DNA of 64,000 nucleotides from Exiguobacterium sp. BMC-KP (GCF_001275385.1 NZ_LGIW01000015.1:1922001-1986000); one strand, 5' to 3'; positions 37,801 through 45,544 are shown, numbered from the stretch's first letter. Numbers and translations: made by a program. The notes: generated by a model from the sequence alone, not told the origin.

Positions 37801-38005
37801 GAAGACACTCCTTTTTTCACATACACCTTAGAATAACATGTGGTATCCAAAAGAATAATACCACCTTGAATAATCCACTTTTGGAATTTCAATCTTTCTT
37901 TATTTCCTTATTCAAACGCTTTTTTACAATCAAAAGGTTTCTTCTATACCATAAGTGGTTAATTAGTACTATACACGATGACCTGAGGAATAGGAGTGAA
38001 GCGCT

Positions 38006-38425
38006 ATGAATCGCGCACTTGGAAAAAAAATCATGCAACTACGAAAACAGCATAAGTACACCCAAAAGTATCTAGCCGAAAAATGCGGTGAAACTGCGAC
38101 GACGATTTCCGCATATGAACGCGGACAACGGATGCCGACTCCCCAATCCCTCGAACGCTTAGCACTTGCTTTAAATACGACGATCATTGATTTGATTGAT
38201 CCAAAGCATGTTCAGCACCCATCTCTGAATGAATTCATACAACAGGCGCTCGAACCGACGAAACCTCTTGATTTAAAGCTCGTATTAGAGGATTTACTCG
38301 TTCACTTGAGTTTATCTAAAGAAATTTATTTCGATGGTAGACTGATCTCAACTACAGTTCGAGAAGAGATGGCGACTTCGATTGACCATGCGTTAAAACG
38401 TGGATCAGCATCGATTGAAGCTTAA
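38006..38425 (+). CDS. XRE-family HTH regulator
   Basis: The 139-residue protein begins with a Cro/CI-type helix-turn-helix (about residues 6-60: KIMQLRKQHKYTQKYLAEKC then TTISAYERGQRMPTPQSLERL). The remaining 75 residues are helical and acidic, with no match I can name. GGAG precedes the ATG. Upstream, CCACTT and AAGTGG half-sites near 37870 and 37950 could be an autoregulatory operator. It is a single gene with its own terminator. Confidence 0.85.
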   Translation: MNRALGKKIMQLRKQHKYTQKYLAEKCGETATTISAYERGQRMPTPQSLERLALALNTTIIDLIDPKHVQHPSLNEFIQQALEPTKPLDLKLVLEDLLVHLSLSKEIYFDGRLISTTVREEMATSIDHALKRGSASIEA

Positions 38426-38470
38426 AAAGAGAAAAGGCATGGGGCGTAATCGCTCCCATGCCTTTTCTTT
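38426..38470. terminator. Bidirectional terminator
   Basis: AAAGAGAAAAGGCATGGG pairs with CCCATGCCTTTTCTTT between convergent genes. Confidence 0.88.
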
Positions 38471-38473
38471 GGA

Positions 38474-38785
38474 TTAATCGGTTTTTACGACATGATCGAT
38501 GTACAATTGATTTTCTTCATATGTTGCCTCCAACAGCCTTCGAAAAAAAGTGTTTTGTTCGGTTTTCTCCGAAACAAACACGCGATCGTATCGTTGATGT
38601 GTCTGTTTGAGAAGACTGAATTTTAGCGTTCGAAGTTCTGAAGAAAAAAACAATTGAATACCGTGATGTCCGAAAGCATCCATTGCTCTCGATTCTTCTA
38701 AGAAGTGAAAGGATTCGTCTGGAAACAAAGTCTCAATGAACGATAGACAGCTTTTTTGAAAGGTAGTTTCGTTCTGATTTTCCAT
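38474..38785 (-). CDS. Hypothetical protein, 103 residues
   Basis: No family recognised. The product is soluble, rich in Phe, Glu and Gln, and has no signal peptide. GAGGAG eleven bases before the ATG at 38785 makes this start more likely than the two earlier in-frame ATGs, which have no ribosome site. A 141-base gap separates it from the methyltransferase-like gene upstream, so it may have its own promoter or be the tail of that operon. Confidence 0.5.
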   Translation of the reverse strand: MENQNETTFQKSCLSFIETLFPDESFHFLEESRAMDAFGHHGIQLFFSSELRTLKFSLLKQTHQRYDRVFVSEKTEQNTFFRRLLEATYEENQLYIDHVVKTD

Positions 38786-38926
38786 GATGGTCCGGCTCCT
38801 CTTTCTCATGATGTACTTTGAATCGTAATACAAAACTTCTGTATCTCAATACCCTGTCTTTAGACCCATTCAAACTAAACTAGGAGATATATTTTAAAAT
38901 TACTCTCCTTCTATTCTATCAAAAGC

Positions 38927-39664
38927 TTATTGTTTATTGAATTCAAGAACGACGATTGTTTTTCCTTCATATATTGATTGCCCTTCATAACGAGAGAGTT
39001 TCGCGAATTCAAACAAGGTTTCAGGTTTGTATAAGTAATCGATCGCATAGCTTACTTTTTCTTCGCTACCTGATTTTAAATACGCATTAAATAAGAGTCG
39101 TTCGCTATCTACATGATGACCAAAGAACATTAAAGTATCATGAATCCGTCGAGTCGAAATGGACTGCTCTGATTCTCTTAGATAAGGAATATCGTGCAAC
39201 GAAACGAGAAGTCTTCCATGTACACCTAAAAGTTGACGTATGTTCCGAAAGAATAATAGCAGTTCCCCACGGTTGTAATGCATGATGGTCGTACCAGGAA
39301 GAACGATCCGATCAAAGAATTCAGGACCTACGACGTCTGTCACATCATGGCTCCAGCCATATACTTTATGACGGTACGGTGTATCGATTTGATGTGTCCG
39401 AATCATTTCTGACTCGATCAAATATAAATCGTACCCCTCGTCGGATAACAGATTAAAGAGTTTTGGATCGAAGGTGCCGTAAAACAGAACCGTCTCTTCT
39501 TTTTGTAGATAACGTCGATAAAACGTCAACTCATCAATTTCTGTGATTTGCTTCGCTTCTTGATACAGTTGTCCAAAACGTTCATCTGCATAAACGTGAT
39601 CGAGTACTTCAACACGTGAGTAGCTTCCTTTTCTTAAAAACGGACCAAATAATACATCACTCAT
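38927..39664 (-). CDS. Methyltransferase-like protein in a RiPP-like operon
   Basis: The 245-residue protein has a class I SAM-methyltransferase-like layout: TVLFYGTFDPKLFNLL at motif I (degenerate, lacking the usual GxGxG), an acidic strand end LYLIESE at motif II, FDRIVLPGTTIMHYN at motif IV and LLGVHGRLLVSLHD at motif V/VI. The degenerate glycine loop means binding of SAM is uncertain. It overlaps the upstream 398-residue gene by eight bases and is likely coupled to it. A role in modifying the 49-residue peptide is inferred from position only. Confidence 0.6.
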   Translation of the reverse strand: MSDVLFGPFLRKGSYSRVEVLDHVYADERFGQLYQEAKQITEIDELTFYRRYLQKEETVLFYGTFDPKLFNLLSDEGYDLYLIESEMIRTHQIDTPYRHKVYGWSHDVTDVVGPEFFDRIVLPGTTIMHYNRGELLLFFRNIRQLLGVHGRLLVSLHDIPYLRESEQSISTRRIHDTLMFFGHHVDSERLLFNAYLKSGSEEKVSYAIDYLYKPETLFEFAKLSRYEGQSIYEGKTIVVLEFNKQ

Positions 39665-40853
39665 GATACATCAACTCCTTGTAGTATCGAATCGCTTCCG
39701 CATAGTCTGCTCCAAGTCGTTCTGGTAACACATCAAATTGTTCTTTTTGATCGGCTTCAAGAATCCACAAAAATGCTTCGTTCGTTTCGAATAGTTGCAT
39801 CGATGTTAAATCGAAAGCGAAATATCCTTCTTCATTTTGAATACCAATCAACGTCAGTGGACCGATACGTCCGATCGTTCGTGGTAATTCTAAATCTGAA
39901 TAGGGTGTAACGAATCGACTTTCACCTGAAAATGATCCTGCGAGTTGATAGAGTAACGGAAATAACTCAAGTTCCTTTGGTGTGGCAAGTGCCTCAAACT
40001 GTCCTACTCTTTTCTCAATCATTAGAGAAATGTCCGAACTCAACCGATCAGTTTTCTGACGATCCGCATAGATACCATCTTCAAAGAAAAAAAGACGATA
40101 TGAGCTGTTTGAGCCAACTTGTGTCGCATAATCCAATATACCGGCGAATCGTTCGTTCTGAATCCATCCGGTATCCTTCCAGCGATCCAACTGACGAGCG
40201 AGCTCTGCCCGAGATAACACCTCTAGTCGTGCTTCAAGCGGAGGGGACAGGGTATCAACGAAAGCAAGAAGGACTGGTGTTCGACTCATTAATTCAATGA
40301 TTGGTAAATCGTGACGCATCGGGTGATCGAAATACACGATACTATTCACTGTCATCGATGTGAAAAAGGATGCTGGAATACGATTCAAAAGCGAACTATC
40401 TTCGATATAGACATGCCGCAACGGTTGCGGTTGGAATGGTGAAGCATACCGATGAACACCAGTCATCAAAGACAATAACTCGTTTTGAATGATGGGTAGC
40501 ACGGACTTTTCATCTTCAAATATGAGAGGTAGTTCTAAACCATTTAGAAAATCGGGTTGTCCAAATACGATACCACCTTCCGATCGAATTAAATGAAACT
40601 GGACATGAAGCATCTGCTGCTGCAAATAAGCAACCAAGCGTAATGTCCGTTCTCCTTCACCCTGTAGAATAAAGAGATAATGTTCATATTCTTGAAAATC
40701 CATATAATCCAGTAAATCCTCAAACGTATGCATATCATAATCAAAAACATCTAAAGAAAAACGATGGGTTTCACAAAAGTGTCTCATCGCTGAAGAGGGA
40801 CGTGAACGTTGTAACCAACCATCCTGTTCTGATACGATCGTAATTCCTATCAT
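39657..40853 (-). CDS. Unrecognised 398-residue protein, candidate peptide-maturation factor
   Basis: I do not recognise this protein as a whole. It is soluble, has a single cysteine (near residue 27) and no radical-SAM, YcaO, LanM or ATP-grasp signature. The first ~110 residues suggest an alpha/beta domain. The last ~55 residues (YFAFDLTSMQLFETNEAFLW, then ADYAEAIRYYKEL) recall the PqqD/RRE fold that binds RiPP leader peptides: a beta pair, LNE-like FETNEA, then helices. That similarity is weak. AAAGGAG precedes the ATG. It follows the small peptide gene across an attenuating terminator and overlaps the methyltransferase-like gene. Confidence 0.55.
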   Translation of the reverse strand: MIGITIVSEQDGWLQRSRPSSAMRHFCETHRFSLDVFDYDMHTFEDLLDYMDFQEYEHYLFILQGEGERTLRLVAYLQQQMLHVQFHLIRSEGGIVFGQPDFLNGLELPLIFEDEKSVLPIIQNELLSLMTGVHRYASPFQPQPLRHVYIEDSSLLNRIPASFFTSMTVNSIVYFDHPMRHDLPIIELMSRTPVLLAFVDTLSPPLEARLEVLSRAELARQLDRWKDTGWIQNERFAGILDYATQVGSNSSYRLFFFEDGIYADRQKTDRLSSDISLMIEKRVGQFEALATPKELELFPLLYQLAGSFSGESRFVTPYSDLELPRTIGRIGPLTLIGIQNEEGYFAFDLTSMQLFETNEAFLWILEADQKEQFDVLPERLGADYAEAIRYYKELMYHE

Positions 40854-40883
40854 ATGATTACTCCTTTCTGGTGAAAATCATGC

Positions 40884-40921
40884 AAAAAGGACTTCATCCC
40901 AAATACGAATGAAGTCCTTAG
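40884..40921 (-). terminator. Attenuating terminator between peptide gene and downstream operon
   Basis: On the minus strand AAGGACTTCAT pairs perfectly with ATGAAGTCCTT, followed by five T. It lies between the 49-residue peptide gene and the larger genes, as in many RiPP operons where precursor transcripts exceed enzyme transcripts. Confidence 0.85.
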
Positions 40922-40927
40922 AATGAT

Positions 40928-41077
40928 TCAAGCAGTCTTGTTTCTATCTTTCTTAGACTTAGCAATGGTTTGATCCATTTCCCGATGAGCCAAGGGGGCG
41001 ACTGAGACGGTAGCAGCATTGAGACACCAAGCGCACGAATTCATGTTACGTCGCGTTTCTTTTAAGATGAGTGTCAT
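40928..41077 (-). CDS. Small peptide with CxxC, candidate RiPP precursor (49 residues)
   Basis: The ORF starts MTLILKETRR and contains NSCAWCLNAATVSVAPLA in the middle, with a polar basic tail ending KDRNKTA. The start is chosen because GAAAGGGG lies about eight bases upstream; a longer frame start 12 codons earlier overlaps that site. There is no signal peptide. A Cys-x-x-Cys followed by small hydroxy and aliphatic residues is compatible with a modified core. A terminator follows directly, before the operon of a 398-residue protein and a methyltransferase-like protein. It is divergent from the RRNPP receptor gene. No family recognised. Confidence 0.6.
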   Translation of the reverse strand: MTLILKETRRNMNSCAWCLNAATVSVAPLAHREMDQTIAKSKKDRNKTA

Positions 41078-41224
41078 GGGTGTACCCCTTTCTGAATCAA
41101 ATACGGCGGGCAATGAAACATTGATATGAAATCAAGTAAATCTATGGTATCCCTCTGCATTCACTTCTATAATAGAAATGGATACTGAGTAACAGTTCAA
41201 TTTTCATGAAAGGACGAGGATCCA

Positions 41225-42118
41225 ATGGATCATTTCACGTCACCACAAATTGGTTTAGCGTTACGTCGTCTGCGAAAAAAACATAATCTAACGCAAAAGG
41301 ATTTAGCAAACGGTATCTGCAGTCAAGCAGAAATCAGTAAGATCGAGAGTGGCACGCATTCCCCAACGATCGAATTGTTATATGCGCTATCCCGAAGGTT
41401 ACAAGTTCCGATTTCTGCATTTTTAGATCCCAATCGTCAACAAGATTCATTAAAGACGATCGATGAAGACTTACTACATCGTTTTAGAAATCAAGACTTT
41501 GAGTCGATCTATAAAGAGAGTCAAAAGATTTTAGAGCAACATGATTCTTCTTTTGAGTTTGTACTATTGTACAAATACTACTATTACCTTTGTTCGTATC
41601 GGCTTCAAAAAATTGATTATCGAACCTGTATCGTTGAACTTCAAAATTTATCAGCAGATTATCTAACTTCTCATTATTCACCCAGTATGCTGATTCGTAT
41701 TAAGTCAGCTATCGCGAATCTATACTCTGAAAATAAAAGTTATCAGCATAGTATTAATGTTTATGAGGAGATCCTCAAATTAAATTTTGATAGCGATGAT
41801 TTAGTAACAGAAAAAATTAGAATCACCTATAATTTTTCTAAAATCTTATTAGATTTCTCTAAATATGAACAAGCTCTGCAATTGATTGATGAAGCAATTG
41901 AAGAAAGTCTTAATTTTAAAGACATGTCGGTATTAGGACAGTTATACGCTCAAAAGGGAGATTGTCTTGAGAAGTTGGGCGCGACTAAAGAACAAATTAT
42001 CGGTGCGTATGACAAAGCGTATTTTTTGTTCGAACTACTCAACATGAATCAGTATAAAAAAATCATTTCTTCTATTCGAAGTGACTTTTTAAAAAATATT
42101 GTTAGTCAAAATAGTTAA
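41225..42118 (+). CDS. RRNPP-type peptide-responsive regulator (XRE HTH + TPR)
   Basis: The 297-residue protein has an N-terminal XRE helix-turn-helix (about residues 9-65: LRRLRKKHNLTQKDLANGIC, QAEISKIESGTHSPTIELLY) followed by ~220 residues of TPR-like helical repeats (EKIRITYNFSKILLDFSKYE, QLYAQKGDCLEKLG). This is the size and layout of PlcR-type receptors of the Rap/Rgg/NprR/PlcR/PrgX group, which bind re-imported signal peptides in the TPR groove and change DNA binding. The TPR-coding part is clearly more AT-rich than its neighbours. Its stop codon directly abuts the stop of the convergent six-copy propeptide gene. It is divergent from the RiPP-like peptide gene. Confidence 0.85.
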   Translation: MDHFTSPQIGLALRRLRKKHNLTQKDLANGICSQAEISKIESGTHSPTIELLYALSRRLQVPISAFLDPNRQQDSLKTIDEDLLHRFRNQDFESIYKESQKILEQHDSSFEFVLLYKYYYYLCSYRLQKIDYRTCIVELQNLSADYLTSHYSPSMLIRIKSAIANLYSENKSYQHSINVYEEILKLNFDSDDLVTEKIRITYNFSKILLDFSKYEQALQLIDEAIEESLNFKDMSVLGQLYAQKGDCLEKLGATKEQIIGAYDKAYFLFELLNMNQYKKIISSIRSDFLKNIVSQNS

Positions 42119-42487
42119 TTATGCTCGTGTTGTAGAGTATTCAAGTGGGATTCGCTCGATCGCTACGTCACGTTTAACTGAGTATTCAAGTGGGATTCGT
42201 TCGATCGCTACGTCACGTTTGACTGAGTACTCAAGTGGAATACGCTCGATCGCTACGTCACGTTTAACTGAGTATTCAAGTGGGATTCGCTCGATCGCTA
42301 CGTCACGTTTAACTGAGTATTCAAGTGGGATACGCTCGATCGCTACATCACGTTTGACTGAGTACTCAAGTGGGATACGTTCGATCGCTACGTCTTTATG
42401 TCCAATTTGATTTGCAGCACTTACACCGAAAGTAGCAGTCAATGATAAAGCAGCAATTGCTAAACCTAGTTTCTTTTTCAAGTTCAT
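42119..42487 (-). CDS. Secreted prepropeptide with six tandem signal-peptide copies
   Basis: The 122-residue protein starts with a Sec signal peptide (MNLKKK, hydrophobic core LGLAIAALSLTATFGV, cleavage expected after VSA at residue 24). After a short linker ending GHK, the whole mature part is six copies of DVAIERIPLEYS. Successive copies are separated by VKR, and the last is followed by TTRA. Each copy is therefore preceded by K or R, which suggests processing at basic sites, as in yeast alpha-factor. AGGAGG lies nine bases before the ATG, a near-ideal site. The gene is tail-to-tail with the RRNPP receptor with no gap. A pheromone precursor role is inferred from architecture and neighbour. 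Confidence 0.82.
   Translation of the reverse strand: MNLKKKLGLAIAALSLTATFGVSAANQIGHKDVAIERIPLEYSVKRDVAIERIPLEYSVKRDVAIERIPLEYSVKRDVAIERIPLEYSVKRDVAIERIPLEYSVKRDVAIERIPLEYSTTRA
42135..42404 (-). repeat. Six tandem 45-bp repeats encoding the signal peptide
   Basis: Six consecutive 45-bp units begin at 42135, 42180, 42225, 42270, 42315 and 42360; the sixth diverges in its last ~10 bases, where the linker begins. Units differ at only a few positions, all at third codon positions, so all six copies encode the same 12-residue core. There are no spacers, so this is not a CRISPR array. Confidence 0.95.
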
Positions 42488-42552
42488 ATAAATAACCTCC
42501 TAATTTTTTTCGTCTGGCTTTGTAACAACATCATATATCCTTAGACCCCCTC

Positions 42553-42576
42553 TAAATATTCGAATACGAATATTTA
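42553..42576. promoter_or_regulatory. Perfect palindrome upstream of the prepropeptide gene
   Basis: TAAATATTCG and CGAATATTTA form a perfect 10-bp inverted repeat with a 4-base spacer, 66-89 bases upstream of the prepropeptide ATG. It lies just downstream of a candidate -10 (TATAAT on the minus strand, 42597-42602), so it may be an operator for the adjacent receptor or a leader hairpin. Confidence 0.55.
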
Positions 42577-42596
42577 TGTTATTTTACACATTATTC

Positions 42597-42625
42597 ATTA
42601 TAACTATTACTTTTGACACGTATCA
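42597..42625 (-). promoter_or_regulatory. Candidate promoter of the prepropeptide gene
   Basis: A perfect TATAAT on the minus strand (42597-42602) has only a poor -35 (TGATAC) at 17-base spacing. A weak -35 is common where an activator is needed. Confidence 0.35.
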
Positions 42626-42729
42626 TATGTCCTGAATACTGTTCTTTTTTTACAAACTATCCATCAAAGTGTTGAATTTGTGTATGAAAATAGATTCTTT
42701 TGAATATTCTATCGCTTCATTTCTTCAAA

Positions 42730-42786
42730 TCTAAATAAAAATGCTCGTTCAACTCATTAGAGTCGAACGAGCATTTTTATTTAGAT
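42730..42786. terminator. Long bidirectional terminator
   Basis: CTAAATAAAAATGCTCGTTC pairs with GAACGAGCATTTTTATTTAG (20 bp perfect). It covers the 3' end of the small membrane protein gene. Confidence 0.88.
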
Positions 42787-42950
42787 GATTGTCGCAACGC
42801 AACGACATAAAATATTCCGAGTATTAGAATCAATCCTAGTAATATTGAACTAATCGTCGTCCGAGTCGATGTATCGGGCATCCATATCCCAAGTCCTAAA
42901 TTGATTGCTGCGATGATTAGGACGAGCCAAACAATTGTACGTGGTCGCAT
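42777..42950 (-). CDS. Small two-span membrane protein, 57 residues
   Basis: The product starts MRPRTIVWLVLIIAAINLGL and has a second hydrophobic segment SSILLGLILILGIFYVVAL, so it spans the membrane twice. AGGAGATCGAT precedes this ATG; the longer frame upstream would run into the divergent LOG gene and has no ribosome site. No family recognised. Confidence 0.6.
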   Translation of the reverse strand: MRPRTIVWLVLIIAAINLGLGIWMPDTSTRTTISSILLGLILILGIFYVVALRQSSK

Positions 42951-43022
42951 ATCGATCTCCTTTCTATTCTGCCTTCCCATCGTCGAATATGCTATGGTTG
43001 AAACAACGAAGGAGGTTCTTTC

Positions 43023-43604
43023 ATGAATAGACTTGCTGTATTCTGTGGTTCCAAAGATGGTGCCGGTCCACTCTTTCGAGAGGCGGCAGGAAAACTCGGT
43101 CAAGCGCTCGCCGCGCGCGGCATCGGACTTGTTTATGGAGGATCACGCGTTGGAACGATGGGAGCAGTCGCAGATGCTACGCTCGCTACTAAAGGTCAAG
43201 CAATCGGTGTTCTTCCCCACTTTCTTCAGGAAAAAGAACTTGCGCATCCTGGACTAACTGAACTGCATCTCGTCCACTCGATGCATGAGCGAAAAGCCAA
43301 AATGTCAGAGCTCTCTGACGGATTCATCATTCTCCCAGGTGGTCCAGGAACGATGGAGGAATTTTTTGAAGTCTTCACTTGGGCTCAGCTTGGACTTCAT
43401 GAAAAGCCATGTGGTGTACTGAACATTGATGGCTACTATGATGCCTTGATCGCCTTGTTCGATACGATGGAACAACAAGGTTTCCTGATTCCAGAACATC
43501 GATCCATGTTGATTGTCGAATCAGATGCTGAACGTCTTTTAGAACGTTTTGCAACGTATGAAGCACCACGCGTCAAAACCTATATGGATCGTTCACAAAC
43601 CTGA
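43023..43604 (+). CDS. LOG-family nucleotide 5'-monophosphate phosphoribohydrolase
   Basis: The 193-residue protein is a TIGR00730/LOG-type enzyme that splits a purine-type nucleoside monophosphate into base and ribose 5-phosphate; plant-type members make free cytokinins. The signatures are LVYGGSRVGTMGAVADA and the catalytic FIILPGGPGTMEEFFEVFTW. It is comparable to B. subtilis YvdD. AAGGAGG precedes the ATG. It is monocistronic. Its physiological substrate here is unknown. Confidence 0.93.
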   Translation: MNRLAVFCGSKDGAGPLFREAAGKLGQALAARGIGLVYGGSRVGTMGAVADATLATKGQAIGVLPHFLQEKELAHPGLTELHLVHSMHERKAKMSELSDGFIILPGGPGTMEEFFEVFTWAQLGLHEKPCGVLNIDGYYDALIALFDTMEQQGFLIPEHRSMLIVESDAERLLERFATYEAPRVKTYMDRSQT

Positions 43605-43607
43605 TGA

Positions 43608-43636
43608 AAACGGAGTCTTGGACTCCGTTTTTTTTA
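43608..43636 (+). terminator. Terminator after the LOG gene
   Basis: AACGGAGTC pairs with GACTCCGTT followed by a run of T. Confidence 0.9.
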
Positions 43637-43727
43637 TGAATACATTTCTTGAGTTACGATGATTCCTTCTTTTTCCACTCACCTTTAGCATTCTTCATTC
43701 CTTTTACTAATTCCTACTTACATGATA

Positions 43728-43757
43728 CAAAAAGCCAGATACCGATTGGTACCTGGC
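43728..43757 (-). terminator. Terminator after tagH
   Basis: On the minus strand GCCAGGTACC pairs with GGTATCTGGC (wobbles), followed by five T, directly after the tagH stop. Confidence 0.8.
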
Positions 43758-43765
43758 GCAGAGAA

Positions 43766-44719
43766 TCAAAAGAAATTTAAGATAGCGTCGCTTAAATTCG
43801 CCAAAGATGGCGTCTCATCAACGACCATTAAGCTACCTGCTGCAAGTACAAGAATACCTAGCGCAGATAAGATCAATGCCGGATGTTTGATGTTTTCATC
43901 TGAATCCGTGTTTTGTTTCCCGGAACGAGCATTAGCAGCCTGTGCTTTTAAACGGTCACGCCGAAATTGATGTTGTTCCTCTTTCGACCATTTTTTATAC
44001 TCCGCAAGAAACTTTTTGTATTCCGGTAAGACATCTTTCGTCGTTCCGTCGAGTCGGACTTGACCGTATTCGAGCCAAATAACGCGCTCACAAAAACTCT
44101 TAATTTGTGACAACGAGTGACTGACGAAGATAATCGTCTTGCCTTCATCCTTAAACTCGTTCATCTTATCGATACAACGATTATAGAAAGTTTGGTCACC
44201 AACGGATAGGGCTTCGTCAACGATCAGAATGTCTGCGTCGACATTGACGGCAATCGCAAATCCAAGTCGAGATTTCATCCCGCTCGAATACTTCTTGATT
44301 GGCTGATCGATGAAGTCGCCGATATCAGCGAAATCGATGATTCCTGGCATACGACGCTCGATTTCCGCATCATCCATCCCAAGCATGAGACATTTCAATC
44401 GGATATTCTCCCGCCCTGTCAGGACATTCTTTAACCCTTGTGAGACGGCGATGATCGCGACTTCACCATTGATGGCGACGTCTCCTTCGTTTGCGTAGAT
44501 GATTCCTGAAATCAAGTTCGAAAGTGTGGATTTACCGGAACCGTTGATTCCGACGAGTCCAACGACTTCACCCGAGCCGATTTCAAGCGAGATATCTCGC
44601 AGTGCAGTGAATGTTTTAACGCTCTTGCTTTGATTCTTGAACAAGAGCTTGAATTTTTCTTTTGTAGTCGTAACCATGTCGAAGCGTTTCGTGACATGGT
44701 CGAGTTTAATCATAGACAT
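43766..44719 (-). CDS. tagH: Teichoic acid export ATP-binding protein TagH
   Basis: The 317-residue protein is the ATPase of the wall teichoic acid exporter. It has Walker A GINGSGKST, signature YSSGMKSRLGFA, Walker B ILIVDEALSVGD and an H-loop SHSL. After a Lys/Gln-rich linker (residues 230-275) it ends in one membrane helix. B. subtilis TagH (about 527 residues) carries a longer extracellular tail; this one stops soon after the helix. It follows tagG by 15 bases. Confidence 0.92.
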   Translation of the reverse strand: MSMIKLDHVTKRFDMVTTTKEKFKLLFKNQSKSVKTFTALRDISLEIGSGEVVGLVGINGSGKSTLSNLISGIIYANEGDVAINGEVAIIAVSQGLKNVLTGRENIRLKCLMLGMDDAEIERRMPGIIDFADIGDFIDQPIKKYSSGMKSRLGFAIAVNVDADILIVDEALSVGDQTFYNRCIDKMNEFKDEGKTIIFVSHSLSQIKSFCERVIWLEYGQVRLDGTTKDVLPEYKKFLAEYKKWSKEEQHQFRRDRLKAQAANARSGKQNTDSDENIKHPALILSALGILVLAAGSLMVVDETPSLANLSDAILNFF

Positions 44720-44734
44720 GGCGATTTCCTTCCC

Positions 44735-45544
44735 TTAGACGAGCTCAGTGAATGATTTACGGAATTTGATATGCAAGAATGTTCCAGCTGTGAACAACAA
44801 GAGCGTGACACTCCAGAAGTATAATCCAGTTGGCCATTCCTGCCAGACCCAATGGCCACCAAGCAAACTTGCCCGGTATCCCTCGACGAGATAGTAGACC
44901 GGATTCAGGCGAAGAACTCCATGCAGAGAATCTGGGAATCGCTCGATATTCCAAAGAATCGGTGTCATATAAAAGAGCATCCGCATCATCGATTGTAAGA
45001 AGAGCTGAATATCTTTAACGAGCGTGATGAGCGTTGAAAAACAAAGTGAGAATGCGTAGACGAAAATGTACGTCGCAATCATATAGTAAGGTAACTGAAG
45101 TAGTTTCCATGTAATCGGAATCCCATTTGCGAGGATGACGATGAATACAATCACAAGCATTGCGAAGTGTTGATACATCCGTGACAAAATAACGTACGAC
45201 GGAATGGCACTCATCGGGAAACGCATCTTCGTCACCATCGCAAGTCGACTATTGATCGAGTTCGATCCACGTAATAAAGCATCGTTGATAAAGAACCAAA
45301 CGACGATCCCGCATAGAAGCCAGACGATGAATGGAATGTTTCCATCCACATTTTCATTCCCTCGAAGACCGATACCAAAGACGAACCAGTAGATGAAAAT
45401 TTGGAGACCCGGATTGAGGAGCTCCCATAAGAGACCAAGGCGTTGTTCTGCGTGCGCGGACTTAATTTCATATCGCGCGAGCCGGCGAATCAAAGGAAAG
45501 TTTTCAACCTGTTCCCGGATGATACTTTTCATTTCTTTCAACAT
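44735..45544 (-). CDS. tagG: Teichoic acid export permease TagG
   Basis: The 269-residue ABC-2 permease has six membrane helices and the family N terminus RYEIKSAHAEQRLGLLWELLNPG. It exports undecaprenyl-linked teichoic acid with TagH. The pair is likely used by polymers made by the CDP-glycerol transferase near 11-14 kb. AAGGAA precedes the ATG. Confidence 0.92.
   Translation of the reverse strand: MLKEMKSIIREQVENFPLIRRLARYEIKSAHAEQRLGLLWELLNPGLQIFIYWFVFGIGLRGNENVDGNIPFIVWLLCGIVVWFFINDALLRGSNSINSRLAMVTKMRFPMSAIPSYVILSRMYQHFAMLVIVFIVILANGIPITWKLLQLPYYMIATYIFVYAFSLCFSTLITLVKDIQLFLQSMMRMLFYMTPILWNIERFPDSLHGVLRLNPVYYLVEGYRASLLGGHWVWQEWPTGLYFWSVTLLLFTAGTFLHIKFRKSFTELV

Noticed and set aside
42135-42404. 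CRISPR array
   Set aside because: The 45-bp units are directly adjacent without unique spacers and lie in a coding frame; no cas genes nearby.
42099-42410. Plus-strand open frame through the 45-bp repeats (EYSSGIRSIATSRLT repeats)
   Set aside because: It has no ribosome site, begins inside the receptor gene and lacks a signal peptide. The minus frame has all three. The third positions of both frames coincide, so the synonymous pattern alone does not decide the strand.
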